64,000 bases of DNA from Biscogniauxia marginata (lineage: Eukaryota > Ascomycota > Sordariomycetes > Xylariales > Xylariaceae): positions 124,001 to 188,000 of the forward strand of contig MU404131.1 in the NCBI GenBank assembly GCA_022695795.1. The letters are read 5' to 3'. Both the position numbers and the translations under genes were made by a program. Below are positions 36,253-48,637 of this stretch, one piece after another. The notes under the pieces were generated by a model. It had not been told where the DNA came from and searched no databases. It worked only from the letters and a program-made list of their open reading frames with translations. Numbering within the stretch: the first letter of the stretch is position 1; each line of letters starts with the position of its first letter.

Positions 36253-36470
36253 AATGTATTATATAAGCGAGTAAATAAAATAAACTCACGAACGAAATTT
36301 CATAGTTATTACACTTTTAATTATTAAAAATCATTTACGTTATATTGAAATTAATTAATAATTATTATTATTCGAACCGTTTTATTTAACTTTATACTTT
36401 AAAAACTAAATATCTTTTTTATATTAAATATTTAGTTTTTTAAAATGAAATTTATATTAATTAATTAATT
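36253..36470. repeat. Left terminal arm of a truncated Fot1-like copy
   Basis: Starts ATGTATTATATAAGCGAG next to TA and includes the arm hairpin (AAAAACTAAATATCTTTTTT ... TATTTAGTTTTTT). The remainder is not recognisable as the element. The following 36470-37640 is otherwise featureless AT-rich DNA, apart from a more GC-containing patch at about 37320-37450 of unknown origin. Confidence 0.5.
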
Positions 36471-37643
36471 ACATTTTCTAAATTAAAATTAATAAATACC
36501 TTTTTATTTATTATATAAATACGCGTATTATAACTAGTTTAATTATATATATTATATTATTTTTATTTAGTTATTACTTTTTTTCGAGGCTTTTTATTAT
36601 TACTTTTAACTTATAAAATTATTTCGTTTTTTATATAAAGTATTTTTTTAATTTTACGTTATTTATTAAAAATAATGAATTTTATCTCGTAATAAAAATA
36701 CTTTATATATTAATATTAAAATTATTTTTATAAATTAATTTGTTATATAAAGAGGTTAAGCTAAGTATAATTAATGTATTTTTATAAAGGAGGAATAAAA
36801 CAAAATAAACGCTTACTTTATCTTAATATAAAAAGAGGGAGTTTACCTTTATATATATATATATTAAGTTAAAAACTAATTTAAAATAAATAAAACACGT
36901 GTTAATATCAGTTATAACAAGTATACACCTTATATTAAACTTATTTATAATACTTATAAAAAACTATTTTAATACTTTTTAACTTTATTTATAATGTAAT
37001 TAAATTATAAAAACACCTCGCGAGTTATTATAATTTTTTTGATTTTTTAAAATACTTGATTTATATTAAAGTTAATATATATATAAATAATATAATAATA
37101 ATTTTTTAATTATATAAAATTTAATTTATATATTTAAGTTAATTATTATAATAATAAATATTTTATAAAGTTAATTAAATTTTTTTTATAATATAAATAT
37201 AATAATATTTTCTTTTAATAATAGTTTTTATAATTATTTAAAATTAAAAAACAAGTAAATTTGTTTATTTATTTATTTCGTGTATTTATAAAATTGTTAA
37301 TAGTTAAATGATAAGTAGTAAGGTGTTATTATCCGGATGGAAGTACCTATATACTTATGACATATAAGGATCGCACCTTCCTCACGACCTTTAATAAATA
37401 GTTCTTTTTATAAACAACTTAATATATATCGTCTCACTTATTTACTTTGCTTACTTTACTTTACTTATTTTACTTTCACTTACATATGTACTTATTAACA
37501 ATTACTTTATAAAATTTATATAAAATTTATTTATAATTTAATTATTATTTAATATTATAATTTTACTTTTTAATAATAATAAATTATTATAATATTATAA
37601 AGCGAAATATTTTTTTATTAAAATAATATATAATAATAAAATA

Positions 37644-37670
37644 ACGTGTCTTATAAGCGAGTAAGTCATA
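37644..37670. mobile_element. MITE copy C, left terminus (split by E2)
   Basis: ACGTGTCTTATAAGCGAGTA next to TA (37642-37643) is the MITE terminus. It is cut after TCATA by retroelement E2 and resumes at 48638 after the second TCATA. See the right portion at 48638-49052. Confidence 0.7.
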
Positions 37671-38084
37671 TGTAACGAACCTCTTTATGTGTTCCTAATT
37701 AACTAACTTTATAAGTAAGTACGTGCTAGGTTTTCTTAATTTAAAGATAATAATGAATTAAGATTGATTTAAGTGATTTACAATGTTTTATTCGTTAAAG
37801 AGGTTTTAAGGTACTTTTATTATAATATTAAAGAGTAATTATAGTCTTAAATTAATAGCTAAAAAACTAGAATAAATAACTAAATACGTAGGAAATTTTA
37901 ATTTACTTATACTTCATTCTTTATAAGGAGTTATATTTATATTCTTTTTAATTCTTAAGAAAATAACAGAAAATCTTGGTATTCTCCTTAATTCTTAGGA
38001 GAATAACAAAGAATTTTTTCTAGAGTCATGTAACCTTAAATCATATAACCACTTAAATTCTCTTTACCTTTATTAAGTTGTAAC
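37671..38084 (-). repeat. 3' LTR of E2 (414 bp)
   Basis: TGTAACGAACC...GTTGTAACA. It differs from the partner 48218-48632 almost only by T/A in place of C/G, that is by transitions, and is the more heavily mutated of the pair. Confidence 0.9.
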
Positions 38085-38151
38085 ATTATATCTCCCCTTT
38101 AAATGGTTTTGTTTTTAAAACTTCTTTTCTTAGTAACCTTTTATTTTAATT

Positions 38152-38814
38152 ATGTTATTTTATCGTGTTACTAAAAATGTGTAAATAGGTTTTAAAAAAA
38201 GGAATTCTTTTAAATACCAATACGAATTAACTACCGTTATTAATTAATTTAAATATATAATTATACTTTATATTTATTGTTTTAAGAAGGGCTTATTATG
38301 TAAGATGTTAAAAAATTAAAAAAAATGTTAGAATTATAACGAGATTAATGTTATTTCTTGTAACGGTAATCACGTTTCCTTAAAATCCCTTTAAAACATC
38401 TAGAAAAAAAAACTTAGGATAAATCGAGAAAAACGGGTAGCCGTTTAATAACTTTAAGAACTGTTAAGTAAAATTACGCAGTTAAATCGTTAATTTAAAT
38501 AGTTATATAAACGTAAGGTTTAATTTATTCGACGTAAACTTTAAAACCTAGATAAGTTAAAAAATTAAAAATGTATTAAGGCGGAGTAAAAGCGTTTTTA
38601 AGCCGAATAACAATTTTTAACTAAATAAGTTAAAGTTACTTCCAAGGTTGTCCCCTCTTTTAACTAGTCATAACTAGATCACAACCTAGGTCTTTAAATC
38701 CCCCTAGGCGATTTGGGTTTTAGCGGTAAAAGCTTTTAAGCTTAGTCGTTAAATTCTTTAAATATTTAAATGGTTTTTAAGTATTCTTTTTTAATAAGTA
38801 ATCTTTTTATTTAA
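38152..38814 (+). pseudogene. Antisense ORF of E2: Zn2Cys6-like, best-preserved cysteines
   Basis: ATG at 38152 lies in the same frame as a cluster at 38269-38361. Codons at 38269, 38278, 38299, 38326, 38335 and 38359 are Tyr, Cys, Cys, Cys, Tyr and Cys, with spacing x2, x6, x8, x2, x7. Four of six cysteines are therefore still present. Downstream frames read RF*AE*Q and VVPSFN*S*L, matching E3 with Gln codons turned into stops. As in E1 it lies between the 3' LTR and the end of pol, on the opposite strand. Confidence 0.65.
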
Positions 38815-41108
38815 CAAAATATTGTAATTAATCTTTAACTCGTTTTAAATTTAATATCCTTTTTATTTCGTACTTATTAGGGTTTTCCTTAAATTTTAGT
38901 TAGTTTTTTAGTATAATGTTATTTAATGTTAATTTTAGGAGTAAAATATGGAATATAAAATGTATTCTAGATTTTTTCGATAGCGCTAGTTTGTAGTTAA
39001 CTTTTAAAATAACCTTTTTAATCTTATATAATCCTAATTTCTTAAATTTAAGTTTTTTACTAAGTCGTCTTATTTTGATTTAAGGTGTTTTTAACGTTAT
39101 ACTTTGTTATTAACGGAGTAAGTAAATTATATCTCTTTTTTAAAAAATTGGTCCTTTAATTCTTTTTTTATTATAATACTTTGTTATTTTGTTTTAAATA
39201 AACTATAATTCTTTTTATAGCTATTACTATATTACTTAGACCTTTTTAAATAGTACTTTTACTTTTAAGGCCTTTATTTCGACTTTTAGTATTTCCGTGA
39301 GTTTAATTAATTATTTTTAGATTTCCGCTTTTTACTTATATATTATCTTGTGTAATAATATCTTTATATCCTCGTTAACCGAAGTGTTATATACTATTTA
39401 AACTATTAATAATAATTTTACTTAATTATTTATTTCCTAATTAATATAACTTCGTAAATATTGTTTTATTATTTAGTTTAATCTTTTTATTTATTCGTTT
39501 ATTTAGAGATAATACGTTATAAACAATTTTTATTTATTTCTTATTTATTTCATTAAATTTATCCAAAATTTTAAAGTAAATAACTTGTTTTTATTTAAAA
39601 ACTAGCTGTTTTATTATGCTTAATTCGTTAAATAGTAGGAAGTAGGCATATTTCGTGAGTTTATTAATAATTACCTATATATTGTTATAAAGTACTCTTA
39701 TAATAGGATTTTTTAACTTTAGAAGTTTCACTACAAAATCCTATATAATTATATATCACGCTTTATTAAATATTTAGATTAATTATAGTAGTTTATATGG
39801 TTTATATCGTGATGTTTTAGCCTTATTATAGATATTATAATTTTTTATAATTCTTTTAATTGTTTATCGCATTCCTAGAAAGTTAAATTCTTTTTAAAGT
39901 TATTTTATCGTTTTGAAAATTCCTTAATAGCCGTGTAGAGAATATTTATAAAAATTTTTAACGAATTCGTTTTATACTCGTTTTAATATATATACCTTTT
40001 CTTTATATAAAAGAAGTTTGTCGCTAAATCCTTGTTAAAATTATAATTATTTTTTCTTTTAATTATAGTTTTCTTTAAAACGTTATTTCTAGTTTTTTAT
40101 GTTAATTTATATGTAAGTTAATATAACTAATCCGTCATTTTGTTATTTAAATATCTAGACATCTCTTTTATTAATTTTTAACTTATAATCTCCCTTTCTA
40201 CTAAGAAGATCTGCTTAGATATTTTCCTTTCTCTTAATATACTGGATTTTAAAATTGAATTTAAACAAGAAAATCATTTAACACTTATATCTCTAATTAA
40301 GCGTTTATATTATTATGAATTATATAAGGTTTTTATAATTTAAATAAATATCAATAGGTTCCTTAGTTTTGTTAAGCCATGATTCCCATTTTTTAACGCT
40401 TTAATTACTATTAATAATTCTTTATTATAAATCTAATAATTTAGTTTAATACTATATAGTGCTTTAAATAGGTACGTGACTAGATACCATTTTCCATTAT
40501 TTTCTAGTTATTTTAAAACTACTTTAATGCCGAAATTTAAGGCGTTTATCTTTAGTCATTTCTTCTTATTTTCGTTTAGAAGTTTATATATAACCTTATT
40601 AGTTATAACTTCTTTTAGCTATTAAAAAGCCTGTTTAGCTTTTTTAATGAAATTAAAAGCCTTTTTTGTTTTTACTAAGGTAGTTAATTCCGTTAATAGT
40701 TTAGCGATACGCCCGAAATCTTTAATGAGTTATTTAACGTAGTTAATAAAGCTAAGAAATGTATATATATTTATAACACTTTTAAGTTTTAGCTAATCCT
40801 TAATTATTGTTATTTTTCCTTTTTAAATGCGGATTTCTCTTGGATTTATTATAAACCTTAAATAGTTTAGTTTTTTAATATGTTATTTATTTTTAGTTAA
40901 ATAAATGAGTAGATTTGCTTTTTCTAGGGCTTTTAACACTTGTTTTATATGTTTTATATGTTTCTTCTCGCTTTTTAAGTAAATTAATATATCGTTTAAA
41001 TAAATAAATACAAATTTATTTAGAAACTTACGAAAGATCATTATAATTATATATTAAAATATAATAAGTGCATTAATAAATCTAAATAGCATAACTTTAT
41101 ACTTATAA
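38640..41108 (-). pseudogene. pol 3' half of E2 (chromodomain, integrase, RNase H, part of RT)
   Basis: Collinear with 25230-27800 of E1: the same integrase segment near 39640-39675 and the RT active-site region near 40985-41000. It stops abruptly at 41108-41113, where the LTR of E3 begins, in the middle of the RT domain. Confidence 0.75.
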
Positions 41109-41113
41109 TGTCT

Positions 41114-41581
41114 TGTAACGAACCTCCTTGTGTGTTCCTAGTCAGCTGACTTCACAGGTGAGTACGTACTAGGTTTTCTTGATTTGAAGGTAATAATAGG
41201 TTAAGATTGATTTAATTGATTTATAACGTTATGTTCGTTAGAGAGGTTTCAAGGTACTCTCACTATAGTCTTAAATTGATAGCTAAAAAACGAAAGACTA
41301 ATTACATAGGAGATTCCAGTTTACTTATACTCATTACTTCTTTTTTATAACATGTTAGATATGCTTAAATAAAACTTATCCACTCTTATTCATAATACTG
41401 GATTAACTTGGATAAGATTTATTCACTTTTATTTACATCACTAGATTAGCTTAAATAAGATTCATTTATTTTTATTTATATTATGTAATATTAAATCACT
41501 TTTTTATATTAAATCGGAATATTTATAATTTAATCTTAATATTTTTATTAACTTGTTATTAACACTATTTAATTTATAATA
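41114..41581 (-). repeat. LTR of E3 (468 bp), distinct U3
   Basis: TGTAACGAACCTCCTTGTGTG start, end at ...AATTTATAATA. The first ~220 bp (plus) match the other LTRs. The rest contains three tandem ~50-bp units with GATTAGCTTAAATAAGATT-like words found in no other LTR here. Confidence 0.8.
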
Positions 41582-41653
41582 TTATTTCTCCTTTTTAAAA
41601 ATCTTTATCTTAAAAATCTTTTTTTCTTTATAAGTTAACTTTTTTATATTATT

Positions 41654-42351
41654 ATATTAAATACTCGGGTTACTAAACGTCGGCGTATTAACCAAAAAAA
41701 AAAACATGAAGAACTTTCTAGTCGCATTTTTAGAACTAGTTTTAATATTAATACTATACCTTGTTCTTATTACTTTAATTATAATTTAAAATGCGTTATA
41801 GCTTTAAAGGCGTCGAAGAAATATAGTAAATATATTCTTCACAATCGTTAGTGTGACGGAACGGGCATTCTGTTAAACGCATTTTATCGCCTTAACACGA
41901 AAAAAGCGCGTTTATCTTCGCGGGAGCGGGAAGCGAAAGCATTTTTAAAACAAATAACTAAAGCTATATTTAAAATGTAATTACAAATATTAAAGTTTAT
42001 TTCGCATATTTGGAAGTTTTGTTGTTAAAAGGAATTACTAAAAAAAAAAAGGGTTTAAAAATGTTATAACGTAGTTTTCAAAATCTAGATAAGTTAAAGG
42101 AGTAGAAGCGCCTTAAAGAAGAACAAAAGCGTTTTCAAGCCGAACAACAGTCTTTAGCCGAACAAGCTAAAGTTGCTTTTAAGGCCGTCCCCTCTTTTGA
42201 CTAGTTATAACTAGGCCACGACCTAGATCCTTAGACCTTCCTGGGCGATCTGGGTTTTAACGGTGAAAACTCGCAAGTTTATTCGTTAGGTTTTTTAGGT
42301 GTTTAAGTAGTTCCTAAGTGTTTTCCTTAAGTAAGTAACCTTCTTATTTAA
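41654..42351 (+). pseudogene. Antisense ORF of E3: Zn2Cys6-like with best-preserved helical part
   Basis: Begins at ATA 41654 (ATG in the other copies). The cluster at 41762-41854 reads CSYYFNYNLKC, a nine-residue spacer, then YSKYILHNR*C, i.e. spacing x2, x6, x9, x2, x6 with three Cys kept. After a frameshift in the A-run at about 42035-42050 comes GLKML*RSFQNLDKLKE and KRLKEEQKRFQAEQQSLAEQ, a strongly helical K/E/Q segment. The tail includes TFLGDLGFNGENSQVYSLGF. Stops are TAG/TAA at Gln positions. Confidence 0.68.
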
Positions 42352-45300
42352 CAAAATATTATAACTAACTTTTAACTCGTTTTAAATTTAATATCTTTTT
42401 TATTTCGTATTTATTAGGGTTTTCCTTAAATTTTAGTTGGTTTTTTAGCATGGCGTTATTTAATGCTGGTTTTAAAAGTGAAATATAAAATATAAAATGT
42501 ATTTTAAATCTTTTTAGTAACGTTAATTTATAATTAACTTTCGAAATAACCTTTTTAATCTTATATAGTCTTAATTTCTTAAATTTAAATTTTTTATTAG
42601 GTCGTTTTATTTTAATTTAAAGTGTTTTTAATATTATGCCTTATCGTTAACGAAGTAAGTAAATTATGTTTTTTCTTTTAAAAATTAGTTCCTTAATTCT
42701 TTTTTTATTATAATACTTTGTCATTTTATCTTAAATAAACTATAATTCTTTTTATAGCCGTTATTATACTACTTAGACCTTTTCGGATAGTACTTCTACT
42801 CTTAGGGCCTTTATTTCAACTCCTGGTGCTTTTATGAGTTTAATTGGTTGTCTTTAAACTTTTACCCTTTGCTTGTACACTGCCTTGTGTAATAACATTT
42901 TTATGTTCTCGTTAACCGAGGTATTATATGTTATTTAAGTTATTAATAGTAATTTTACTTAATTGTTTATTTCCTAGTTAATATAACTTCGTAAATATTA
43001 TTTTATTATTTAGTTTAGTTTTTTTATTTGTTTATTTATTTAAGGATAATACGTTATAAATAACTTTTATTTAACTTTTATTCGTTTTATTAAGTTTATT
43101 TAAAACTTTAAAGTAAATAGCTTGTTTTTATTTAAAATAATGCGTTTTAGTAATTTATATTTATTAACGTATTTTCTTAAGAAATTAAAAACTAATTATT
43201 TTGTTGTGTTTAATTCGTTGAATAATAAGAAGTAGGCATATTTCGTGAGTTTATTAACGATTACTTATACGTTATTATAAGGTACCTTTATAGTAAGATT
43301 TTTTAACTTTAAAAGTTTCACTATAAAATCCCATATAATTATGTGTTACGCTTTGTTAGGTATTTAGGTTGGTTATAATAGTTTATATGGTTTATATTGT
43401 GATGCTTTAACCTTATTATAGATGTTGTAATTCTTTATAATTCTTTTAATTGTTTATCGCATCCCTGGAAAGTCGAATTCTTTTTAAAGTCGTTTTATTG
43501 TTTTGAAAATTCCTTGGTGGCTATGTAAAGGATGTTCGTGAAATTCTTTAACGAATTCGTCTTGTATTTGTTCTGGTACGTATATCTTTTCCTTATACGA
43601 AAGAAGTTCGTTGTTAAATCTTTATTAAAACTGTAATTATTTCTCCTTTTAATTGTAATTTTCCTTGAAACGTTATTTCTAGTCTTTTATGTTGATTTAT
43701 ATATAAGTTAATATAATTAATTTATTATTTTGTTATTTAAATATCTAGATATCTCTTTTATTGATTTTTAATTTATAATCTCCCCTTTTATTGAAAAGGT
43801 CTATTTAAATATTTTTTTTTTGATGTGCTGGATTTTAAAATTAAATTTAAACAGGAAAATTATTTAAAGTTTATGTTTTTAATTAAGCGTTTATGTTATT
43901 ATAAATCATATAAGGTTTTTATGGTTTAAATAAATATTAATAGGTTCTTTGGTTTTATTAAGCCATGGTTTTTATTCTTTTAATGCTTTAATAACTATTA
44001 ATAATTCCTTGTTATAGATTTAATAGTTCAATTTAGTACTATATAGTGCTTTAAATAGGTATATGACTAGGTACCATTTTTTATTGTTTTCTAGTTACTC
44101 TAGGACTGCTTTAATGGCGAAATCTAAGGCGTTTATCCTTAGTCGTTTCTTCTTATTTTTATTTGGAAGTTTATATATAACTTCACTAGTTACAACTTCT
44201 TTTAGCTGTTAAAAAGCCTGTTTAGCTTCTTTAGTGAAATAAAAAGCCTCTCTTGTTCTTGTTAAAATAGTTAGTTCTATTAATAGTTTAGCGATACACC
44301 TAAAGTTTTTAATAAGTTATTTAACGTAATTAACAAAGCCAAGAAATATGTGTATATTTATAACATTCTTGGGTTCTGGTTAATCCTTAATTATTATTAT
44401 TTTCCCTTTTTAAATGCGGATTTCTCCTAGACTTATTATAAATCCTAGATAATCCAGTTTTTTGACATGTCATTTATTTTTAGTTAGGTGGATAAGTAGG
44501 TTTACTTTTTTTAGGGCTTTTAATACTTGTTTTACATGTTTTTTATGTTTCTTCTCGCTTTTTAAATAAATTAATATATCGTTTAAATAAATGAATATAA
44601 ATTTATCTAGAAACTTACGGAAGATCGTTATAATTATATATTGAAATGTAACAAGTGCGTTGATAAGTCTAAATAGTATAACCTTGTATTTATAATATTT
44701 ATGTATTATTCGAAATACGGTATATTATTCGTGTTTTTTAATTATTTTAATTATATAATATCTATCGCGGAGGTTTAATGCTATAAAGATTTAGGCTTTG
44801 CTGATTTGTCTTTTTATAAGTTTTATTAGTAGTAACGAGTATTTGTTTTTTTTAGTTATTTTATTAAGGTGTCGGTAGTTAATTACTTGTCGTTATACTA
44901 GGTTTCTTTTTTTATTAATACGTTGTTTCTTGTTTTTATTGATTTTAAGTATAATGATTACTAGGTATCTTAATAAGAACTCTAATTCTTAAATATATCT
45001 TTTATTAAGATTCTTTTAAATTCTTTTTTATAGTGCTTTTTGTTTTTCTTGATTTATAAGATATACTAAAAATAGTTTTAATTATTTTTCTTTTTTAAAG
45101 TAAATCTAATAATCTCATTAGTTATGTTTTAGTAATTCTTTTTTTGTTTTATCTTTAAATAATTTATAAAAACGGAAATACTTACGTGATACTCTTTTCG
45201 TTAGATTTTTAAGCTTAGTTACTCGAATTATATAGGTGATATGTTTCGTTTTTGCATTCGTTTCTTTAGAGTTACTTGCGGTATTTATTTTGTAACCCGT

Positions 45301-48180
45301 AGTGGTTAACTCCTCTTGTCTTTGATTTTAATGAAGCGTGTTTATTTCGAAATTTATTCGCGGATTACTTTTTTTAAGCTAATTCATTCCTAGTATCATG
45401 TCGTGACTTGATATGTGTGTAATATTAAAAATGATTTATTTAAGATGTCTTTAAATGGTTATTAAGAGAGGGACTATTTCTTTTAGCACTTTGCCATTCT
45501 CGTAACTAAATATATATCCTTTAAAGTTCCGTAGTTAGTATGAATTTTATTTATATATTTATGGTATTTTGTTTTTTTGAGTTATCTTAATTAAGATATA
45601 GCTTTTATTTACTCCTGAATTTGTAAGGGCTTTATATTCCCTTTCATTGTACCTAACTCTGGTTATAATGGTATTATCAAGTCTCGACTAGACTTTATAT
45701 AAGGACTTATTATTTATGGCTTCTTGCTGCCTTACTGGTGAGAGCCTTTGCCGTTTTTTGGTTTTTTACTCCTTTTCTCTTTTAGGTTTCTTGTTATAAC
45801 CCGAATGTCTTTCCATTTTTAGGCCTTCATAAGAACGTGTTTTTAATAATTATTATTTAAACAGTTTTTTTAACTATTTTTTACGTAATAAGGAGTAAAA
45901 AGTCTATTTTTTATATAAAACCTTACATATTAAAACTTTAATTCCTTTTCAAGGGCCTTTTTATAACCTAAGTCTATTTTTCTATTAACTTAAAACTTTT
46001 TAAGGTTTTAAATTATCTTTAAATAAAGTGTATAATCCTTGAGTTCGTTTATTAAGGGTAATTTAATGTTTCTTTATAAGTTTATATTAATTTCTAGAAA
46101 TTTACCCTTTTTTTAAGGTATACCTTAACAATTTGTTTATAGCTTAGTTTAATTATACGTATTTTTGCTTGTTGTTTTATTAAGTGCTTTCCTATTAAGC
46201 CGAATAAACTAATGTTATACTTAACGCGTTTTTCGAGCCATTATAAAAGATATAGTCTTTTTTATAATTCCTATAACTCGTTTTTAACTTCGTCTTTTTT
46301 AAAACCCGCTTCGAGTAAATCATATACGTCGCATGGTATTAAGATGTAACACATGTAACCTTTAATAATTACTTTATTGCTTCTTTTGAAACTCGGGTGA
46401 AGATAACATGCTTTAAAGTAATGTAGCCATCGTGGGACGTTATTATAAATGTATTTATTTTCTTTTATGTTATTACTTTTTAGTTTTTAAGGATAATAAC
46501 CAGCTTTATTCTTAAAATTTTTATGTACTTAATAAACGTCGTTAGTATAAAAGCTTCAATATAACGATGCGTGTTCCCTTAAGTTTTAATGAATATCGCA
46601 GTTATTATTTATGCAAAACCTTTAATTTAAGTTATTATGCTAGCTTTTTCCTTAGTAGGTTTTACACTTGTCATCGTTATAATAGCTTTAATATAGCTTA
46701 TTATAGTTTAACTTAATTCTTAAGTCGTATCCTAGTTTATAATTATTATATTCGTATAGTAATTCGTTTTTGTTATATCCTTATTTAGCTTGTTTTAATA
46801 TAAAATATCCTAAGTATAAGTGGTTATTCTTTAAATAGTTTTTATAGTTAACTTAATAATATTTATAAACTTTTTTTATAAGGACTTCCTCGTTTTTCTT
46901 TGTTTTAATAGTGATAATAATAAATACTTAATTTATTTCTTTATTATTTTCGAAATAAACTCTCGTTTTAAAAGTTCTTTTCTCGGGTTAAGAAATTCCT
47001 CTTATTTTTAGTTCTTGTTTCTTAGGACTTCGGCACTCGTTTTTATAATGTCTTTTCTTTTTATAATTAAAACACTTAATGGTTAATTTGTCTCGTTTCT
47101 TTTGTTCCTTTTAAGTAGCGTTAATTTTAATGAGGTTTAATTTGGTTTTAGTGCCTTTCCTAGTTCCGGCACCGCTTTTGTGATTTCCTTTTTTTAGTTG
47201 ATCGCCATTCTTTTGTTATACCGTCTTTTTCTTTTTAAGGTATTATTCGAAGTTTTTATTATTAATAGTAATTACTATTATAACGTAGTTATTAAACTTT
47301 CCTAGGTTCTTTTCTTTATATAGATTTGTTTTATATAACTTATTTTTTATATAGTTTTTTAGTTTTTAATAAAACAAGTAATATAAGCTCTTAATAAGTA
47401 GTTATAACTAGCTTGCAAGTTTCTTAAACTTAATAGCGTAGTTTAAAGCCTTCTTGTTTTGTCGTAATTTATAAAGTCGAGCTTTAATTTGTTGTTTAAA
47501 GATTAAATTGCTAAATATAGACCTAAGTTGTTTTTTAAATTCTTTGTAATTCTTAAAAACCTTTTTTATGTTTCTTTAAGCGTTTAATCCGTTTTCTAGA
47601 TGATTTTTTAACACTAGTTAAAACCAGGTTAAAGCAGTTTCGACGAGGAGCTGGGATACTATAAAAACCTTTTATTTTTTAATAATAATCGTTTCGTAAT
47701 AAAACCGTAAATAGGTTTCGGCCTAAATTAAAAATCCTTTTAAATCGCTTAACCTATTATATTTACTAGGTATAATTAGTTTAAAACTCTTTATATTAAG
47801 AGTTGTTATATTATTTTCGTCGTTTAAGTTATTAAGGTTATTATCGTTTAAAAGTAGTTTTAATTATTTATTTCTAGAAAGTAAAAGTTGTTTTATTTAT
47901 TTATTTTCTTTTTTAGGCGTTTTTTCCTTTTTCTCTTCTTTTTCTTTAAATGATTTTTTTTGCTGGGCTTTCGAGGTGTCCTCTTAAGACTCTTTTTTAG
48001 CTATAATTATAATTAACTCTTATATTGGTTTTTTTAAATCTTTTTATTATACCGTAAAAGAATTTAAAGCTTTTATTTAAGAGTTTATTAATTATTATTT
48101 TTTTATTTCTTTTTTTGTTACTTTTTGGTTTTAAGGGGTATATTTATCCTGGAACGGTTCGACCGAAAGTCCTTTCTTTT
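42180..48180 (-). pseudogene. gag-pol of the E3/E2 chimera
   Basis: Domains in the E1 order. The gag zinc knuckle at about 47035-47078 keeps two cysteines (KCFNYKKKRHYKNEC), showing that the tyrosines in E1 are mutated cysteines. The RT active site near 44577-44590 reads YLND. The integrase core is near 43225-43265 and the pol C-terminus (NPDRPGRSKDLGRG) near 42190-42260. It is less decayed than E1 in places, but stops are frequent. Confidence 0.75.
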
Positions 48181-48217
48181 AAACCAATGTTAAGCACTAA
48201 TTAAAAAGCTATTAAAA

Positions 48218-48632
48218 TGTAACGAACCTCCTTATATGTTTTTAGTTAACTAACTTCATAAGTAAATACATACTAGGTTTTTTTAATTTAAAGGTAATAA
48301 TGAATTAAGATTAGTTTAAATAATTTATAATGTTTTGTTTATTAAAAAGGTTTTAAGGTATTCTTATTATAATATTAAAGAGTAACTATAGTTTTAAATT
48401 AATAACTAAAGAATTAAAATAAATAACTAAATACGTAGGAAATTTCAATTTACTTATATTTCATTTTTTATAAGGAGTTATATCTACATTCTCTCTAATT
48501 CTCAAGAGAACAACAAAGAATCTTGGTATTCTCCCTAATTCTCAGGAGAACAACAGAGAATTCCTTCTGGAGTCATGTGACCTCAGATCACATGACCACT
48601 TAAATTCTCTTTACCCTTGTTGGGTCGTAACA
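48218..48632 (-). repeat. 5' LTR of E2 (415 bp), least mutated
   Basis: Its right half retains normal G+C, with a duplicated unit ATTCTC(A)AGAGAACAACA that shows what the family looked like before RIP. Ends GGGTCGTAACA, followed by the TCATA duplication. Confidence 0.9.
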
Positions 48633-48637
48633 TCATA

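Larger units (their letters stand above)
41114..44700 (-). mobile_element. Nested Ty3/gypsy element E3, right LTR missing
   Basis: Starts with its own LTR (41114-41581) followed by the standard internal order: antisense ORF, chromodomain, integrase, RNase H, RT. No E3-type LTR exists on the right. From about 44700 the single remaining 5' pol/gag portion leads into the E2-type LTR at 48218. The E3/E2 switch point cannot be located because the two are homologous; 44700 is where E2's interrupted copy would resume. Confidence 0.7.
37671..48632 (-). mobile_element. Ty3/gypsy retroelement E2 with nested, recombined E3
   Basis: Outer LTRs 37671-38084 and 48218-48632 share the same U3 type and are flanked by a perfect TCATA duplication (37666-37670 and 48633-48637), so they delimit one insertion. 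Orientation is minus, as in E1. At 11 kb it is about 3.5 kb too long because a third LTR with a different U3 starts at 41114, interrupting pol. The pol 3' half occurs twice (about 38.7-41.1 and 42.2-44.7 kb) but the 5' half only once (44.7-48.2 kb). The inner element therefore lost its right LTR. Confidence 0.85.
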
